Positions 9,448 through 18,631 of a stretch of 64,000 nt of DNA are shown here, piece after piece. The stretch covers positions 1-64,000 of the forward strand of contig JAJKJU010000006.1 of assembly GCA_021153565.1 (NCBI GenBank). Reading direction: 5' to 3'. The notes under the pieces are model-generated. The model was not told the origin of the DNA, did not search any database, and saw only the letters and a list, made by a program, of their open reading frames with translations. This stretch comes from Rhizobacter sp. (GTDB lineage: Bacteria; Pseudomonadota; Gammaproteobacteria; Burkholderiales; Burkholderiaceae_C). The translations under genes were made by a program, and so were the position numbers. Numbering within the stretch: the first letter of the stretch is position 1; every line of letters starts with the position of its first letter.

Positions 9448-10500
9448 CTAGGTTGCAGGAGATGCGTGCATGGCGGCAATTTGCTCTCGCAGCACCTGTG
9501 CTTGCTGTTGCCAGTACGAGGCACCACCGAACCAGGGAAATGCAATGGGGAACGCCGGGTCGTCCCACCGCTTGGCGAGCCAAGCGCTGTGATGAACAAG
9601 GCGCAGTGTGCGCAAGGCCTCGATCAGTCCCAGCTCCCGATCGTCAAATTCCATGAACGATTCGTAGCCTGTAAGCAGTGCCCGCATCTGTTCCCGATTG
9701 GCGTTTGGTTCGCCGGACAACATCATCCACAAGTCCTGGACGGCGGGGCCGTTCATCGCGTCGTCGAGATCTACGAAATGGGGGCCTTCATCGGTCCACA
9801 GCAGATTGTTGATGTGGCAGTCGCCGTGCAGGCGAATCGACCGCGTCGGCGCCGCACGTTCGAATGCCGCGTCGGCCAAGTCGAGGGCCTCGTCGACGAT
9901 CCCGGTCCATGTGGCTCGGATGTCGGGCGGCAAAAGATTGGATTCGATGATCCAGTTCCGAGATGCGCGACCGAGCGTAGCCACGCTCAATTTGAGGCGG
10001 TGCTCGAACGGCCTGCGGGCGCCGATTGAGTGCATGCGGCCGATGAATCGCCCGATCCACTCCAGATGCTCGATCGACTCCAGCGAGGGTGATCGCCCTG
10101 ATCGTCGCGGCGAGATGGCGTAACGATGGCCCCCCGCAGCAGCCAGGGTGGGCGGATTGCCGACGAGGCGCACTGTAATGGCTGGATCGGGCGTTGACGC
10201 TAGCACCAGAGGCGCGACGACCGGCACTTCGGCGGCAGCGAGTTCAGCCGCGAATAGATGTTCTTCGAGGATTTGTGTATCGGTCCATCGACCCGGTCGA
10301 TAGAACTTCGCCACGACCACCCTGCCATCCTCCAGAAAAACCTGGAAGACGCGGTTTTCATAGGAATTGAGTTGCAACAATCGGCCGTCCCCGCGCAGGC
10401 CGACGACCTCAAGCGCGTCCAGCACCATGTCCGGTGTCAGGCCGGTGAAGGGTGTCCGGGTCGAAATGGAAGACTCGTCGGATGCGCTCATGGCGCGCAT
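9448..10500 (-). CDS. srkA: SrkA/RdoA-type stress response kinase
   Basis: 350 residues with the aminoglycoside-phosphotransferase/RdoA kinase fold. The N-lobe has RVVVAKFYRPGRW, the catalytic loop is RLHGDCHINNLLW, and the metal-binding motif is FVDLDDAMNGP. In E. coli the orthologue YihE/SrkA is a Ser/Thr kinase that protects against stress-induced death. The start could equally be the methionine three codons downstream (10491), which gives MSASDESS. It is followed by another minus-strand gene only 26 bases upstream, so the DUF2726 gene and srkA may be co-transcribed. Confidence 0.9.
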   Translation of the reverse strand: MRAMSASDESSISTRTPFTGLTPDMVLDALEVVGLRGDGRLLQLNSYENRVFQVFLEDGRVVVAKFYRPGRWTDTQILEEHLFAAELAAAEVPVVAPLVLASTPDPAITVRLVGNPPTLAAAGGHRYAISPRRSGRSPSLESIEHLEWIGRFIGRMHSIGARRPFEHRLKLSVATLGRASRNWIIESNLLPPDIRATWTGIVDEALDLADAAFERAAPTRSIRLHGDCHINNLLWTDEGPHFVDLDDAMNGPAVQDLWMMLSGEPNANREQMRALLTGYESFMEFDDRELGLIEALRTLRLVHHSAWLAKRWDDPAFPIAFPWFGGASYWQQQAQVLREQIAAMHASPAT

Positions 10501-10526
10501 CGTACGCGGCGTCTGAGCGGTTGAGC

Positions 10527-11318
10527 TTAGTGACGCGTCGGATTTGAATGACGCCGGCTATCCACCACCACGCCGTCAACGTCATCTGGTGAGTGACGCG
10601 GAACGTCGGGTCGCTGTTGAGCACCTGAGCCGCTCAGGTCTCCAAATTCAGACGAGCCGGAGCCGTCCAACCGGTTGTCAGGAGCGAAGAAGGAATCTTG
10701 GAAGAACGTGGAGTCCTGCCAAAGCGCTGTTCGCTCGGCCCGCCGGTTCGCGACGGTGCTGGACAGGAAATCCCGAGCTTCGTGAAGACTGGGGCTCGGG
10801 GCTGGCGCGGCCTGCGGCCCCCGAGGCGTGTTGGTGTGCTGTGGCACGAGCAATTGAAGCTCCGCGATAGTTGGCAGGCGGTCGGATGGGCATCGCAGGT
10901 AGCGCACTCGGCAGGCGGCGAGCGCCGACTGCTTGATTTGGGTGGTTCTGCGCGAACCAATTTGCTCGGCGTCAAGATCGATGGTCGCCAGTACGCGCCC
11001 ATTGGCACTACAAACGGCGAACGCCACATGGATTGCGCCCAGCAGGTCGTACCAATAGCGAAGCTCATTCGCGTCCGTCGGGTGGCAAAAGCGCACCAGC
11101 GGAAGCTTGGACAGGATGATCTGATGAGGAAGAGCCTCTCTGAGAAGGCGGTAGAGCCGGCGCTCGTCGGTGTTGAAGACCAGCCGCGCTACGAGTGCCC
11201 AATCGGTAGGCAAAGATGCTTGTGGTGCTGCTGCGCGAGAGCGCAGCACCCACCCCCCCAATGCGATCGCAGCCGTGCCAAGCAAGGCACCAATGATGAT
11301 CCACGGAACAGTTTGCAT
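10527..11318 (-). CDS. DUF2726 domain protein with N-terminal membrane anchor
   Basis: 263 residues. MQTVPWIIIGALLGTAAIALGG gives one membrane span at the N-terminus. Residues of about 35-165 form a DUF2726 domain, including LYRLLREALP, a VRFCHPTDANELRYWYDLL segment and a conserved-looking ATIDLDAEQ. DUF2726 resembles restriction-endonuclease-like folds, but no function is known. The C-terminal third is low-complexity and probably disordered. I chose the ATG at 11318, which directly precedes the membrane segment; the frame is open further upstream to about 11396 without a good ribosome-binding site. The 436-base gap between this gene and rplM holds only the rplM promoter region. Confidence 0.7.
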   Translation of the reverse strand: MQTVPWIIIGALLGTAAIALGGWVLRSRAAAPQASLPTDWALVARLVFNTDERRLYRLLREALPHQIILSKLPLVRFCHPTDANELRYWYDLLGAIHVAFAVCSANGRVLATIDLDAEQIGSRRTTQIKQSALAACRVRYLRCPSDRLPTIAELQLLVPQHTNTPRGPQAAPAPSPSLHEARDFLSSTVANRRAERTALWQDSTFFQDSFFAPDNRLDGSGSSEFGDLSGSGAQQRPDVPRHSPDDVDGVVVDSRRHSNPTRH

Positions 11319-11554
11319 GGTAATGGCGTCGTCTGGCAGCCGGCGGCTCCGCAAAAGGTGAGGCGCCAGCCGAGAATTCCTCTCGGGGTGGGTCAATTGT
11401 CAGGCCCACTGTTGCTTTGCATCCCCATAATAAGGTGTGACCTGCAGATCGCTCAATCGAAGCGCAGGCAGCGAACCGGCACCCAGGACCATGGCTGGCG
11501 GCCTAGTTAAGGCCAATTGACCGGGGCGCACACCAAGACCTTAATTCGGTTCGA

Positions 11555-11582
11555 TTTGCCTTGCGGGGTCATCTGATAGAAT
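11555..11582 (+). promoter_or_regulatory. putative rplM promoter (extended -10)
   Basis: TGATAGAAT (extended -10, TAGAAT at 11577-11582) follows a weak -35 TTTGCC at 11555-11560 with a 16-base spacer. It implies a 5' leader of about 165 nt before rplM, which contains several short G+C-rich inverted repeats. Assigned by pattern only. Confidence 0.4.
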
Positions 11583-11754
11583 CCAAAGCTTTCCCACAAC
11601 AGCCCCAGGAAAAAATGCGTTTTGGGTTCTGCCCAGGACGACCTGCCTAAGAGGCCGCCATCAAGAGAAGCGGCGCCGACCGCAGGACCGGTTGCGAGTT
11701 CGGAAACGAAGTCGTCAGCCAAAGCGGGGCTCGATTCTTAACCCAAGTCATTTC

Positions 11755-12183
11755 ATGAAAACCTTCAGCGCAAAACCGGCCGAAGTGGAGCATGAGTGGT
11801 TTGTGATTGACGCAACCGACAAGGTTCTCGGACGGGTGGCCAGTGAAGTCGCCCTCCGCCTGCGCGGCAAACACAAAGCCATCTACACGCCTCACGTCGA
11901 TACCGGCGACTTCATTGTCGTCGTCAATGCAGACAAAATTCGCGTCACCGGCAACAAGGCCAACGACAAGGTGTACTACCGTCACACGGGTTTTCCCGGT
12001 GGTATCTACGGCACCAAGTTCAAAGACATGCAAGCCAAGCATCCGGGCCGTGCGCTCGAAAAGGCCGTGAAGGGCATGCTCCCCAAAGGGCCGCTGGGCT
12101 ATGCGATGGTCAAGAAGCTGAAGGTCTATGCCGGTGGTACCCACCCGCACACCGCCCAGCAGCCCAAAGTGCTCGAGATCTAA
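11755..12183 (+). CDS. rplM: 50S ribosomal protein L13
   Basis: 142 residues, full length. The sequence from [20 protein letters not shown] through [18 protein letters not shown] and [19 protein letters not shown] is standard L13. L13 binds 23S rRNA early in large-subunit assembly. It is the first gene of the conserved rplM-rpsI operon; rpsI starts 9 bases after its stop codon. In E. coli the operon is autoregulated by L13 through its leader, and the long leader here would allow the same, although I cannot show it. Confidence 0.99.
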   Translation: MKTFSAKPAEVEHEWFVIDATDKVLGRVASEVALRLRGKHKAIYTPHVDTGDFIVVVNADKIRVTGNKANDKVYYRHTGFPGGIYGTKFKDMQAKHPGRALEKAVKGMLPKGPLGYAMVKKLKVYAGGTHPHTAQQPKVLEI

Positions 12184-12192
12184 GGAGCGGTG

Positions 12193-12585
12193 ATGATCGG
12201 AAATTGGAATTACGGAACCGGCCGTCGCAAGTCTTCGGTGGCACGCGTTTTCATCAAAAAAGGCACGGGGCAGATCCTCGTCAATGGTAAGCCGGTTGAT
12301 CAGTATTTCGGCCGCCAGACGTCCATCATGGTTGTGCGTCAGCCGCTCGTGCTGACCGCTAACGACGCGGCCTTCGACGTGAAGGTCAACGTTCATGGTG
12401 GCGGCGAGTCGGGTCAGGCTGGCGCGGTACGCCACGGTATTACCCGTGCCCTGATTGACTACGACGCGGCGCTCAAGCCCGCACTGAGCCACGCTGGCTT
12501 CGTGACGCGTGATGCGCGTGAAGTTGAACGTAAGAAGGTCGGTCTGCACGGCGCGCGTCGCCGGAAGCAGTTCAGCAAGCGCTGA
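12193..12585 (+). CDS. rpsI: 30S ribosomal protein S9
   Basis: 130 residues. [20 protein letters not shown] at the N-terminus and the basic tail [11 protein letters not shown], which reaches into the ribosomal P site, are diagnostic. AAGGAG ends 5 bases before the ATG at 12193; the GTG directly before it in the same frame is too close to the ribosome-binding site. Second gene of the rplM operon, which ends at a strong terminator directly downstream. Confidence 0.99.
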   Translation: MIGNWNYGTGRRKSSVARVFIKKGTGQILVNGKPVDQYFGRQTSIMVVRQPLVLTANDAAFDVKVNVHGGGESGQAGAVRHGITRALIDYDAALKPALSHAGFVTRDAREVERKKVGLHGARRRKQFSKR

Positions 12586-12596
12586 CGCTTATTGTT

Positions 12597-12646
12597 CACC
12601 GAGCAAGAAAAAGGCCGCATTTATGCGGCCTTTTTCTTGCTCGGTG
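12597..12646 (+). terminator. rho-independent terminator of rplM-rpsI
   Basis: A perfect 24-bp inverted repeat (CACCGAGCAAGAAAAAGGCC... loop TT ...GGCCTTTTTCTTGCTCGGTG) begins 11 bases after rpsI. The T5 tract is within the descending arm and the structure is symmetrical, so it could stop transcription from either side. Confidence 0.92.
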
Positions 12647-12686
12647 CATTGCACACAAGTGGACAGGTCCGATTTGGACGGCCTGA

Positions 12687-12851
12687 GAGGTTGAGAGTAT
12701 TTCGATCATGCCCGCTCATTCACGCCAAAAGATCCCTGCTCGTCGTTACAAATGCTCGCCATAGCATGAGCTGCACTATGGCTGCGCTTTGCATCTAGAT
12801 CAGGTGCCTTTTGACGTCCTGCTCGGACACGCTCGAAATACTCTCAGCCTC
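12687..12851. repeat. palindromic intergenic repeat, full copy (copy 2 of 4)
   Basis: 165 bp, nearly identical to copy 1: it begins GAGGTTGAGAGTATTTCGA (one base different), runs through CCCGCTCATTCACGCCAAAAG and ends with CGAAATACTCTCAGCCTC. It fills the space between the rpsI terminator and the DUF6776 gene. In this copy an open frame continues from the repeat into the next gene, a possible source of wrong start calls. Confidence 0.85.
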
Positions 12852-12879
12852 TGACCTGAAGCCATCGGACACATCGGAC

Positions 12880-13605
12880 ATGCGCTGGAAACTGATGCGT
12901 CGAAGACTGTCGATCAGTGCGCCGCGCATGATCGTTCGCAGTCACCTGCCCTGGCCACTGCGGTGGGCCGCGGTGGCGCTTGTTCTGGGCTTTTCTGCAG
13001 CCATTGCAGTGTGGGCCTTCGAGTTCGGCAAGGACATCGCGGGCCTTGATCGCGGTGCCAAAGCCGAGTTGGCCAAACTGCGAATCGAGGTGGCGCAACT
13101 GCAGGCGGAACGGGAGAGAAGTCTGTCGATCGCGAACACTGCCGACAGCCTGCTTAAATCCGAAAAGGCATCGCAAGAGCGGCTGGTGCAGCAGCTAAAG
13201 CAAATCGAAGCTGAGAACCTCTCGCTCAAGGCGAATCTGGGCTTCTTTGAACGACTGCTGCCTGCGGGTGTCAGCTCAGGGGTGAACATCCGAAGTCTTC
13301 AGGTCTATGCCAAATCTCCGGAGCAGGTGCGGTTCCAGTTCCTGGTGATGCAACCCGGCAAAAACGTGCCCGAGTTTCGTGGCAGTTACGACGTGACGCT
13401 TCAGGGCACGATGGACGGCAAAGCTTGGTCCTTACTGGCGCCTGGCGGCCCTAAACCATTGCATATGAAACAGTATTTACGGGTTGAAGAATTGATCGAC
13501 CACCCAGCAGCGGCCGTGTTAAAAACCGTTCAAGTCCGGGTGTTGGACGCGAGCGGCGGGGTCAAGGCAACCCTTTCCGCCCCAGTTATGAAGTCTCGTC
13601 TGTGA
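12880..13605 (+). CDS. DUF6776 family membrane protein
   Basis: 241 residues. A basic N-terminus is followed by one membrane span (about residues 29-48, WAAVALVLGFSAAIAVWAF), a coiled coil of about 60-70 residues (AKLRIEVAQLQAERERS and LVQQLKQIEAENLSL), and a C-terminal globular domain beginning near FFERLLPAG. This is the usual layout of the protein found next to bactofilin in Burkholderiales. I chose the ATG at 12880 because the longer frame starts with TTG inside repeat copy 2. Its stop overlaps the region immediately before the bactofilin gene, so the two form an operon. A role with bactofilin at the cell envelope is an inference from position only. Confidence 0.8.
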   Translation: MRWKLMRRRLSISAPRMIVRSHLPWPLRWAAVALVLGFSAAIAVWAFEFGKDIAGLDRGAKAELAKLRIEVAQLQAERERSLSIANTADSLLKSEKASQERLVQQLKQIEAENLSLKANLGFFERLLPAGVSSGVNIRSLQVYAKSPEQVRFQFLVMQPGKNVPEFRGSYDVTLQGTMDGKAWSLLAPGGPKPLHMKQYLRVEELIDHPAAAVLKTVQVRVLDASGGVKATLSAPVMKSRL

Positions 13606-13646
13606 TCCCGCATCGATTACCGCAGACGACCATGTTGGGAGACATC

Positions 13647-14042
13647 ATGTTCAGCAAGAAGAAGCAGCCGCCGATTCGTACGTTGATCGGCGAGGGAACC
13701 GTCATTCAGGGTGAATTGCGTTTCACCGAGGGGCTTCGCATCGACGGTGAAGTTCATGGCGATGTCGTGGCAACCGGTGAGGGCCACAGCATTCTCGTCA
13801 TCAGCGAGAAGGCACGTGTCATGGGCAAAGTAAAGGCCGCCCACGTGATCATCAACGGCAGCGTGGCGGGCCCCGTGATTTCGGACGAATTGCTCGAATT
13901 GCAGCCCAAGGCCAGCATCGTAGGAGATGTTCGCTACGAGGTCCTCGAAATGCACCAAGGTGCCACCATAGATGGTGAATTGCGACCGCTGAAGGCCGAT
14001 GAGAAACCCGCGTTGAAACTGGCGGCTTCGAACGGCGGATAA
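13647..14042 (+). CDS. bactofilin (polymer-forming cytoskeletal protein)
   Basis: 131 residues with the central beta-helical bactofilin domain: [51 protein letters not shown] and [19 protein letters not shown] show the repeating hydrophobic/glycine pattern. Bactofilins polymerise into membrane-associated filaments and often recruit cell-wall enzymes. The ATG at 13647 has a GGGAG ribosome-binding site; a GTG at 13602 overlapping the DUF6776 stop is a possible longer start. An M23 peptidase is encoded 1.7 kb downstream on the other strand, a combination seen in bactofilin systems that shape cells. Confidence 0.9.
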   Translation: MFSKKKQPPIRTLIGEGTVIQGELRFTEGLRIDGEVHGDVVATGEGHSILVISEKARVMGKVKAAHVIINGSVAGPVISDELLELQPKASIVGDVRYEVLEMHQGATIDGELRPLKADEKPALKLAASNGG

Positions 14043-14073
14043 TGCGGGTTCGCACGTTCCCGAAGGAATCCAG

Positions 14074-14454
14074 ATGAGCGCAGTCGCCGACAACCGCACC
14101 ACCGCCCCGCACTACGATGAACCGCCGCCTCCGCTGGTGTTCACCGACAGCGCCGCATCAAAGGTCAAGGAACTTGTCGACGAGGAAGGCAATCCCGACC
14201 TCAAGCTGCGTGTCTTTGTGCAAGGCGGGGGGTGCTCTGGCTTCCAGTACGGCTTTACCTTTGACGAGATCATCAATGACGATGACACGCAGATGCACAA
14301 GAACGGCGTCACCTTGCTGATCGACGCGATGAGCCTGCAGTATCTGGCCGGTGCCGAGATCGATTACAAGGACGACCTCCAAGGGGCCCAGTTCGTGATC
14401 AAGAATCCGAACGCAACAACCACCTGCGGCTGCGGATCGAGCTTCTCGGTCTGA
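14074..14454 (+). CDS. erpA: iron-sulfur cluster insertion protein ErpA
   Basis: 126 residues of the A-type carrier family. The three cluster-binding cysteines are present: one in [12 protein letters not shown] and two in [11 protein letters not shown] at the C-terminus. ErpA delivers [4Fe-4S] clusters to apo-enzymes, including those of isoprenoid biosynthesis. The N-terminal 17 residues before [15 protein letters not shown] are variable in the family. It is followed by a good terminator and may be transcribed with the bactofilin gene 31 bases upstream. Confidence 0.96.
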   Translation: MSAVADNRTTAPHYDEPPPPLVFTDSAASKVKELVDEEGNPDLKLRVFVQGGGCSGFQYGFTFDEIINDDDTQMHKNGVTLLIDAMSLQYLAGAEIDYKDDLQGAQFVIKNPNATTTCGCGSSFSV

Positions 14455-14475
14455 CCGCCTCTCTTGCTTGACAAG

Positions 14476-14497
14476 AGCCGCCTTCGGGCGGCTTTTT
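14476..14497 (+). terminator. rho-independent terminator of erpA
   Basis: Stem AGCCGCC/GGCGGCT with a TTCG tetraloop, followed by TTTT, 21 bases after the stop codon. Confidence 0.88.
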
Positions 14498-14518
14498 GCT
14501 GGGGGCGCGCAGGTCGAG

Positions 14519-15640
14519 TCAGGCTGGGTACAAGGCGCCGAGAACTCGTGGCCCTGCTGCTCCGGTGACGGCGACCAGATTGCCTGGCCGGCGATCCACA
14601 AAGGCCTTGGCGAGCCAGGCGAAGGCGGCTGCTTCGACCTCGCCTGCGGGGAGGCCTTCTACATCCGTAGGCAGCACCGATGCCGAACCCAGCCGGGATG
14701 CGATCAGGCGCATGACATGTCCATTCAGCGCGCCTCCTCCACACACGCGGACGCGGGACGCGCCGGGCGCGTGGTGCGAGATCGCTTCGGCTGCGGCCCA
14801 CGCCGTCAGTTCGGCAAGCGTCGCCTGGATGTCCGTTGGATCTGTCGACGTCGGGCCAGCGTCGATCACGCGTTGCAGCCATGCGGCATTGAAGAGATCG
14901 CGCCCCGTGCTCTTTGGCGGCGACTTGTGGAAAAACGGGTCAGCCTGCATGCGCTGCAGTAACGCTGTATCGATATTGCCCGTCTCCGCCCATGAGCCAT
15001 TTCGGTCGAAGGGATTCCCTCGGTGCAGTGAGCACCAATGGTCCATCAGGGCATTGCCCGGGCCGCAGTCGAAGCCGATGGTCCGACCATCTGGCAGCAA
15101 GGCGGTGAGGTTGCCGATGCCGCCGAGGTTGAGCACGGCCACCGCTTCTCCATCGCGGCCGAATACCGCTCTGTGAAACGCCGGCACCAGTGGCGCTCCT
15201 TGTCCACAGGCCGCAACATCGCGGGAGCGGAAGTCAGCCACGACATCGATGCCGCACAGTTCCGCCAGCAAGGCCGGGCTGTTCAACTGAAGCGTGTAGC
15301 CCGTTCCATCGAACTCCCCGGGACGATGCCTGACCGTTTGCCCGTGGGCACCGATAGCCCGAACGGCGAAAGCTGATATGCCAACTTTGTGAAGAAGATC
15401 GCTCACCATGGCGCCATACACGCGAGCGAGTGCGTTCCCGGCAAGGGCGGCCCGATGAAGCTCATCGGCCCCTGAAGAATTCAATGCCAGCAATTCCGCA
15501 GCCATCGCCGGATCGAATGGGCGATGCGCATGCGCCAGAACTTGCACCGCTGCAGGGCCGTCCGCGCCGAAGTCGCACAAGACGCCATCCACCCCGTCGA
15601 GCGAAGTGCCGGACATGAGCCCGATGAAGAGATTCGACAT
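14519..15640 (-). CDS. anmK: anhydro-N-acetylmuramic acid kinase
   Basis: 373 residues. FIGLMSGTSLDGVDGVL is the signature N-terminus; AIGAHGQTVRHRP, LNLGGIGNLTAL and GFDCGPGNALMDHW are the following sugar- and ATP-binding motifs. The enzyme converts anhydroMurNAc to MurNAc-6-phosphate in cytosolic peptidoglycan recycling. I chose MSNLFIG at 15640; ten more codons are open upstream but overlap the neighbouring terminator. It lies 75 bases downstream of the M23 peptidase gene in the same direction, with a hairpin between them. Confidence 0.97.
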   Translation of the reverse strand: MSNLFIGLMSGTSLDGVDGVLCDFGADGPAAVQVLAHAHRPFDPAMAAELLALNSSGADELHRAALAGNALARVYGAMVSDLLHKVGISAFAVRAIGAHGQTVRHRPGEFDGTGYTLQLNSPALLAELCGIDVVADFRSRDVAACGQGAPLVPAFHRAVFGRDGEAVAVLNLGGIGNLTALLPDGRTIGFDCGPGNALMDHWCSLHRGNPFDRNGSWAETGNIDTALLQRMQADPFFHKSPPKSTGRDLFNAAWLQRVIDAGPTSTDPTDIQATLAELTAWAAAEAISHHAPGASRVRVCGGGALNGHVMRLIASRLGSASVLPTDVEGLPAGEVEAAAFAWLAKAFVDRRPGNLVAVTGAAGPRVLGALYPA

Positions 15641-15664
15641 GCTGTCGATTGTGCCCGCTGAACA

Positions 15665-15695
15665 GAACAAGGCCCGCGTCGAGCGGGCCTTGTTC
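15665..15695 (-). terminator. hairpin terminator between the M23 peptidase gene and anmK
   Basis: A 13-bp stem GAACAAGGCCCGC/GCGGGCCTTGTTC with a 5-base loop, 19 bases past the stop of the M23 peptidase gene. On the minus strand it is followed by TGTTC, so the T-tract is weak; partial read-through into anmK is possible. Confidence 0.7.
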
Positions 15696-15714
15696 GGGTG
15701 ACGAGGCGAATGAT

Positions 15715-17175
15715 TTATTCGGCGTACATGCTCGCCCCGGCCACCGTCTGCGCCGCGTCGAGTTGTGCCCGAACGCCCTGCGCCATTTGCGCGAACTGCG
15801 CCTTGGCACTCGGCGAGATGGCCACGGTCTCGGAGGCCTTGGCGATGTTTAATGGATTCTGCTGCTGGCCATTGAGCTTTACCTCGAAGTGCAGGTGCGG
15901 GCCGGTCGCCCAGCCGGTCGCGCCGACCGCCCCGATGACCATGCCCTGGTCGACGCGCTGGCCCTTGTGGACATCGATGCGGCTCAGGTGCGCATAGACC
16001 GTCGAGCGGTTATTGCTGTGATTGATGCTGATGACGTTGCCGTAGCCGTTCTGCCAGCCCGCAAAGTCCACCATGCCGTCACCGACTGTGCGCACTGGAG
16101 TGCCGCTGGGCGCGCCGTAGTCGACGCCGTTGTGCTGTTTCCAGGTCTGCAGGACCGGATGGAAGCGCATCGCGAAGCCGGATGTGATCCGCGAGAACTC
16201 CATCGGACTCGCAAGGAACGAGCGGCGTTTGCTCTGACCATTCATGTCGAAGTACGCGCCCTTGCCGCTGGCCGGATCCTTGAACCAGACTGCCGCAAAG
16301 GTCTTGCCACCGCTTGTGAACTCAGCGGCTAGCACGCGGCCTGATGACTGGTTCCAGGTGATGGGCTCGCCGTCGGCGGTGAGCGCTTCATAAATCAGGC
16401 GGAAGCTGTCGCCGCGACGAAGTTCGCGGTGGAAGTCGATGTCCGTCGCGAAGATTTCCGCGAGCTGGCTCGCCACCGGATCAGGGATGTGGGCCTCGTC
16501 GGTCGCAGCGAAGAGCGAATTGCGGATGACCCCGCTGCCCATGCGCACTTGGGAGGACAGTGCGGCCGTCTCGATTTTGGCCTGGAACTGCTCGTTGACG
16601 CGCGAAACGTGCAGACGGGTGAAATGGGTACCGATTTGGTCGGGGCTTTCCGCCGCGGAGCGGGCGACCAGCTCTTCGAGTTCTCCGGATGCATCGATGC
16701 GAACCTGGACCATCTTGCCGGCGCGGCCGGTCAGAAGTTTTTTGGCAACCGCATCGCTGCGCAGGAATGCGGCTGCGCGGGGATCGTGGACGTTTAGCCG
16801 GGTTAGCAGCGAGTCGGCGGTGTCGCTGGCACGCGTCAAGTCGTTGCGAAACAACTCCAGATCGTTGGCGGCCAATGCTTCGAGTTGTGACGAAATGCCC
16901 TCGGGTGTGACGCTTTCTGTCACGATCCGACTGGGCAGGTCAGCCGCGTCCGGTGCCATTGACGAGACACCGAAAGCAGTTGCGCCAAAACCCGCCAACG
17001 CCAGGACGACTGCAGATGTGAGGCTGCGGGGGTGGCGGGTGACGAAACGTCCGGTGCGCTCGAGGGCTGAAGCCAAAGCGCTGTCAACAGAATCCAACGA
17101 ACTCAATTTGATTTGGCCGGGCGTGGCCCGGATAGCTTGCTTGCGCCATGCGACGCTGCTTTGGTTGCTCTTCAC
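15715..17175 (-). CDS. M23 family metallopeptidase (murein endopeptidase)
   Basis: 486 residues. After a basic N-terminus there is one membrane segment at about residues 52-70 ([17 protein letters not shown]). A central region precedes the C-terminal LytM/M23 domain, which has both zinc motifs intact: HxxxD as HNGVDYG and HxH as GPHLHFEVK, plus [10 protein letters not shown]. It probably cleaves peptidoglycan cross-links in the periplasm. Such enzymes are often partners of bactofilins, whose gene lies close by. It is transcribed divergently from tyrS. Confidence 0.93.
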   Translation of the reverse strand: MKSNQSSVAWRKQAIRATPGQIKLSSLDSVDSALASALERTGRFVTRHPRSLTSAVVLALAGFGATAFGVSSMAPDAADLPSRIVTESVTPEGISSQLEALAANDLELFRNDLTRASDTADSLLTRLNVHDPRAAAFLRSDAVAKKLLTGRAGKMVQVRIDASGELEELVARSAAESPDQIGTHFTRLHVSRVNEQFQAKIETAALSSQVRMGSGVIRNSLFAATDEAHIPDPVASQLAEIFATDIDFHRELRRGDSFRLIYEALTADGEPITWNQSSGRVLAAEFTSGGKTFAAVWFKDPASGKGAYFDMNGQSKRRSFLASPMEFSRITSGFAMRFHPVLQTWKQHNGVDYGAPSGTPVRTVGDGMVDFAGWQNGYGNVISINHSNNRSTVYAHLSRIDVHKGQRVDQGMVIGAVGATGWATGPHLHFEVKLNGQQQNPLNIAKASETVAISPSAKAQFAQMAQGVRAQLDAAQTVAGASMYAE

Positions 17176-17346
17176 GACCCGAGGCGTCCACTAGAATTCG
17201 TGACGCTTTCAAGTCCCGCCAGGATCGTGCGGAAGCCAGGCTCTTCCGCCCGGCTACAGCCGCTGCGCAGTATAGCGATCTGCCACTGCGCAAAAGTCCC
17301 TAATAGCCCCATTTCAGGCCCCCTTCCAGAACCGTTGACGTTCCCA

Positions 17347-18609
17347 ATGAACCAGCCTGTCGATCAAGCCCCCAACACCACCCCCGGCGCCTCCGGGTAC
17401 CCGATCACCGATCAGGTTCTCGAAGCGATGGCTGTCTCAAAGCGGAGTTGTGACGAGCTGTTGCCCGAAACTGACTGGCTCGCCAAGCTTGCACGTTCAT
17501 ATGCAACAGGTGTGCCACTTCGAATCAAATTAGGACTTGACCCGACCGCGCCGGACATTCATGTCGGGCATACGGTAGTTCTCAACAAGCTGAGACAGTT
17601 GCAGGACTTAGGTCATACCGTGATTTTCCTGATCGGCGATTTCACGTCGATGATTGGCGATCCGTCCGGCCGCAACACCACTCGCCCGCCGCTTACGCGC
17701 GAGCAGATTGAGGCCAACGCCAAGACCTACTACAAGCAGGCGAGCATGGTGCTCGACCCTGCGAAGACCGAGATCCGATACAACTCCGAGTGGAGCGATC
17801 CACTGGGCGCGCGAGGCATGATCCAGCTTGCCGCCAAGTACACCGTGGCGCGGATGATGGAGCGCAACGATTTCAGCGAGCGCTTCAAGGCCGGCACGCC
17901 CATCAGCGTGCATGAGTTCCTGTATCCGCTGATGCAGGGCTACGACTCGGTCGCGCTCAAGAGCGACCTGGAACTCGGCGGCACCGACCAGAAGTTCAAC
18001 CTTCTTGTCGGCCGTGCGCTGCAAAGCGAATACGGGCAAGAACCACAGTGCATCCTCACGATGCCGCTGCTCGAAGGTCTGGACGGCGTCGAGAAGATGT
18101 CCAAGAGCAAGGGCAACTACATCGCCATCACCGACCCTGCCAATGACATGTTCGCCAAGATCCTGTCGATCAGTGACATCTTGATGTGGAAGTACTTCAA
18201 GCTCCTGAGCTGGCGCGCGGAAGACGAGATCGCAAAGCTCAAGGCCGAGGTCGACGCCGGGCGCAATCCGAAGGAAGCCAAGGTGCTGCTCGCCAAGGAA
18301 ATCACGGCACGCTTTCACAGTGTGTCGGCGGCGGACGCGGCCGAGGCGGACTTCAACAATCGGGCCAAGGGCGGCGTGCCTGACGAGATTCCGTCGGTCG
18401 ACCTCGGCGGAGCGCCACTGGGTATCGGCTCGTTGCTCAAGCAAGCCAATCTTGCTCCTTCCACGAGCGAAGCCATGCGTCTGGTCGATGGCGGGGGGGT
18501 ACGGATCGACGGCAGCGTGGTCAGCGATCGCGGGCTCAAGCTCGATGCGGGCACCTATGTCGTGCAGGTCGGCAAGCGCAAGTTCGCACGCGTGACGGTG
18601 GCCGCATGA
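17347..18609 (+). CDS. tyrS: tyrosyl-tRNA synthetase
   Basis: 420 residues. The class I signature HIGH appears as HVGH in [20 protein letters not shown], and KMSKS as [12 protein letters not shown]-terminal S4 RNA-binding domain is present ([17 protein letters not shown], ending [10 protein letters not shown]). The ATG at 17347 gives the expected N-terminus; a longer open frame upstream overlaps the divergent M23 promoter region. It charges tRNA-Tyr. The cation-transporter and dtd genes follow in the same direction. Confidence 0.97.
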   Translation: MNQPVDQAPNTTPGASGYPITDQVLEAMAVSKRSCDELLPETDWLAKLARSYATGVPLRIKLGLDPTAPDIHVGHTVVLNKLRQLQDLGHTVIFLIGDFTSMIGDPSGRNTTRPPLTREQIEANAKTYYKQASMVLDPAKTEIRYNSEWSDPLGARGMIQLAAKYTVARMMERNDFSERFKAGTPISVHEFLYPLMQGYDSVALKSDLELGGTDQKFNLLVGRALQSEYGQEPQCILTMPLLEGLDGVEKMSKSKGNYIAITDPANDMFAKILSISDILMWKYFKLLSWRAEDEIAKLKAEVDAGRNPKEAKVLLAKEITARFHSVSAADAAEADFNNRAKGGVPDEIPSVDLGGAPLGIGSLLKQANLAPSTSEAMRLVDGGGVRIDGSVVSDRGLKLDAGTYVVQVGKRKFARVTVAA

Positions 18610-18631
18610 TGCCTCTTGTGGACGCCGGGAA

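Noticed and set aside
9312-9599. 95-codon open frame on the minus strand upstream of the PEP-CTERM gene
   Set aside because: Overlaps the region containing the neighbouring gene's promoter and ribosome-binding site, has many Pro/Cys/Arg residues and shows no domain; it looks like chance coding in G+C-rich DNA.
16439-17194. Long plus-strand open frame opposite the M23 peptidase gene
   Set aside because: It is antisense to an unambiguous peptidase gene; its residues show no domain and the codon pattern follows the minus strand.
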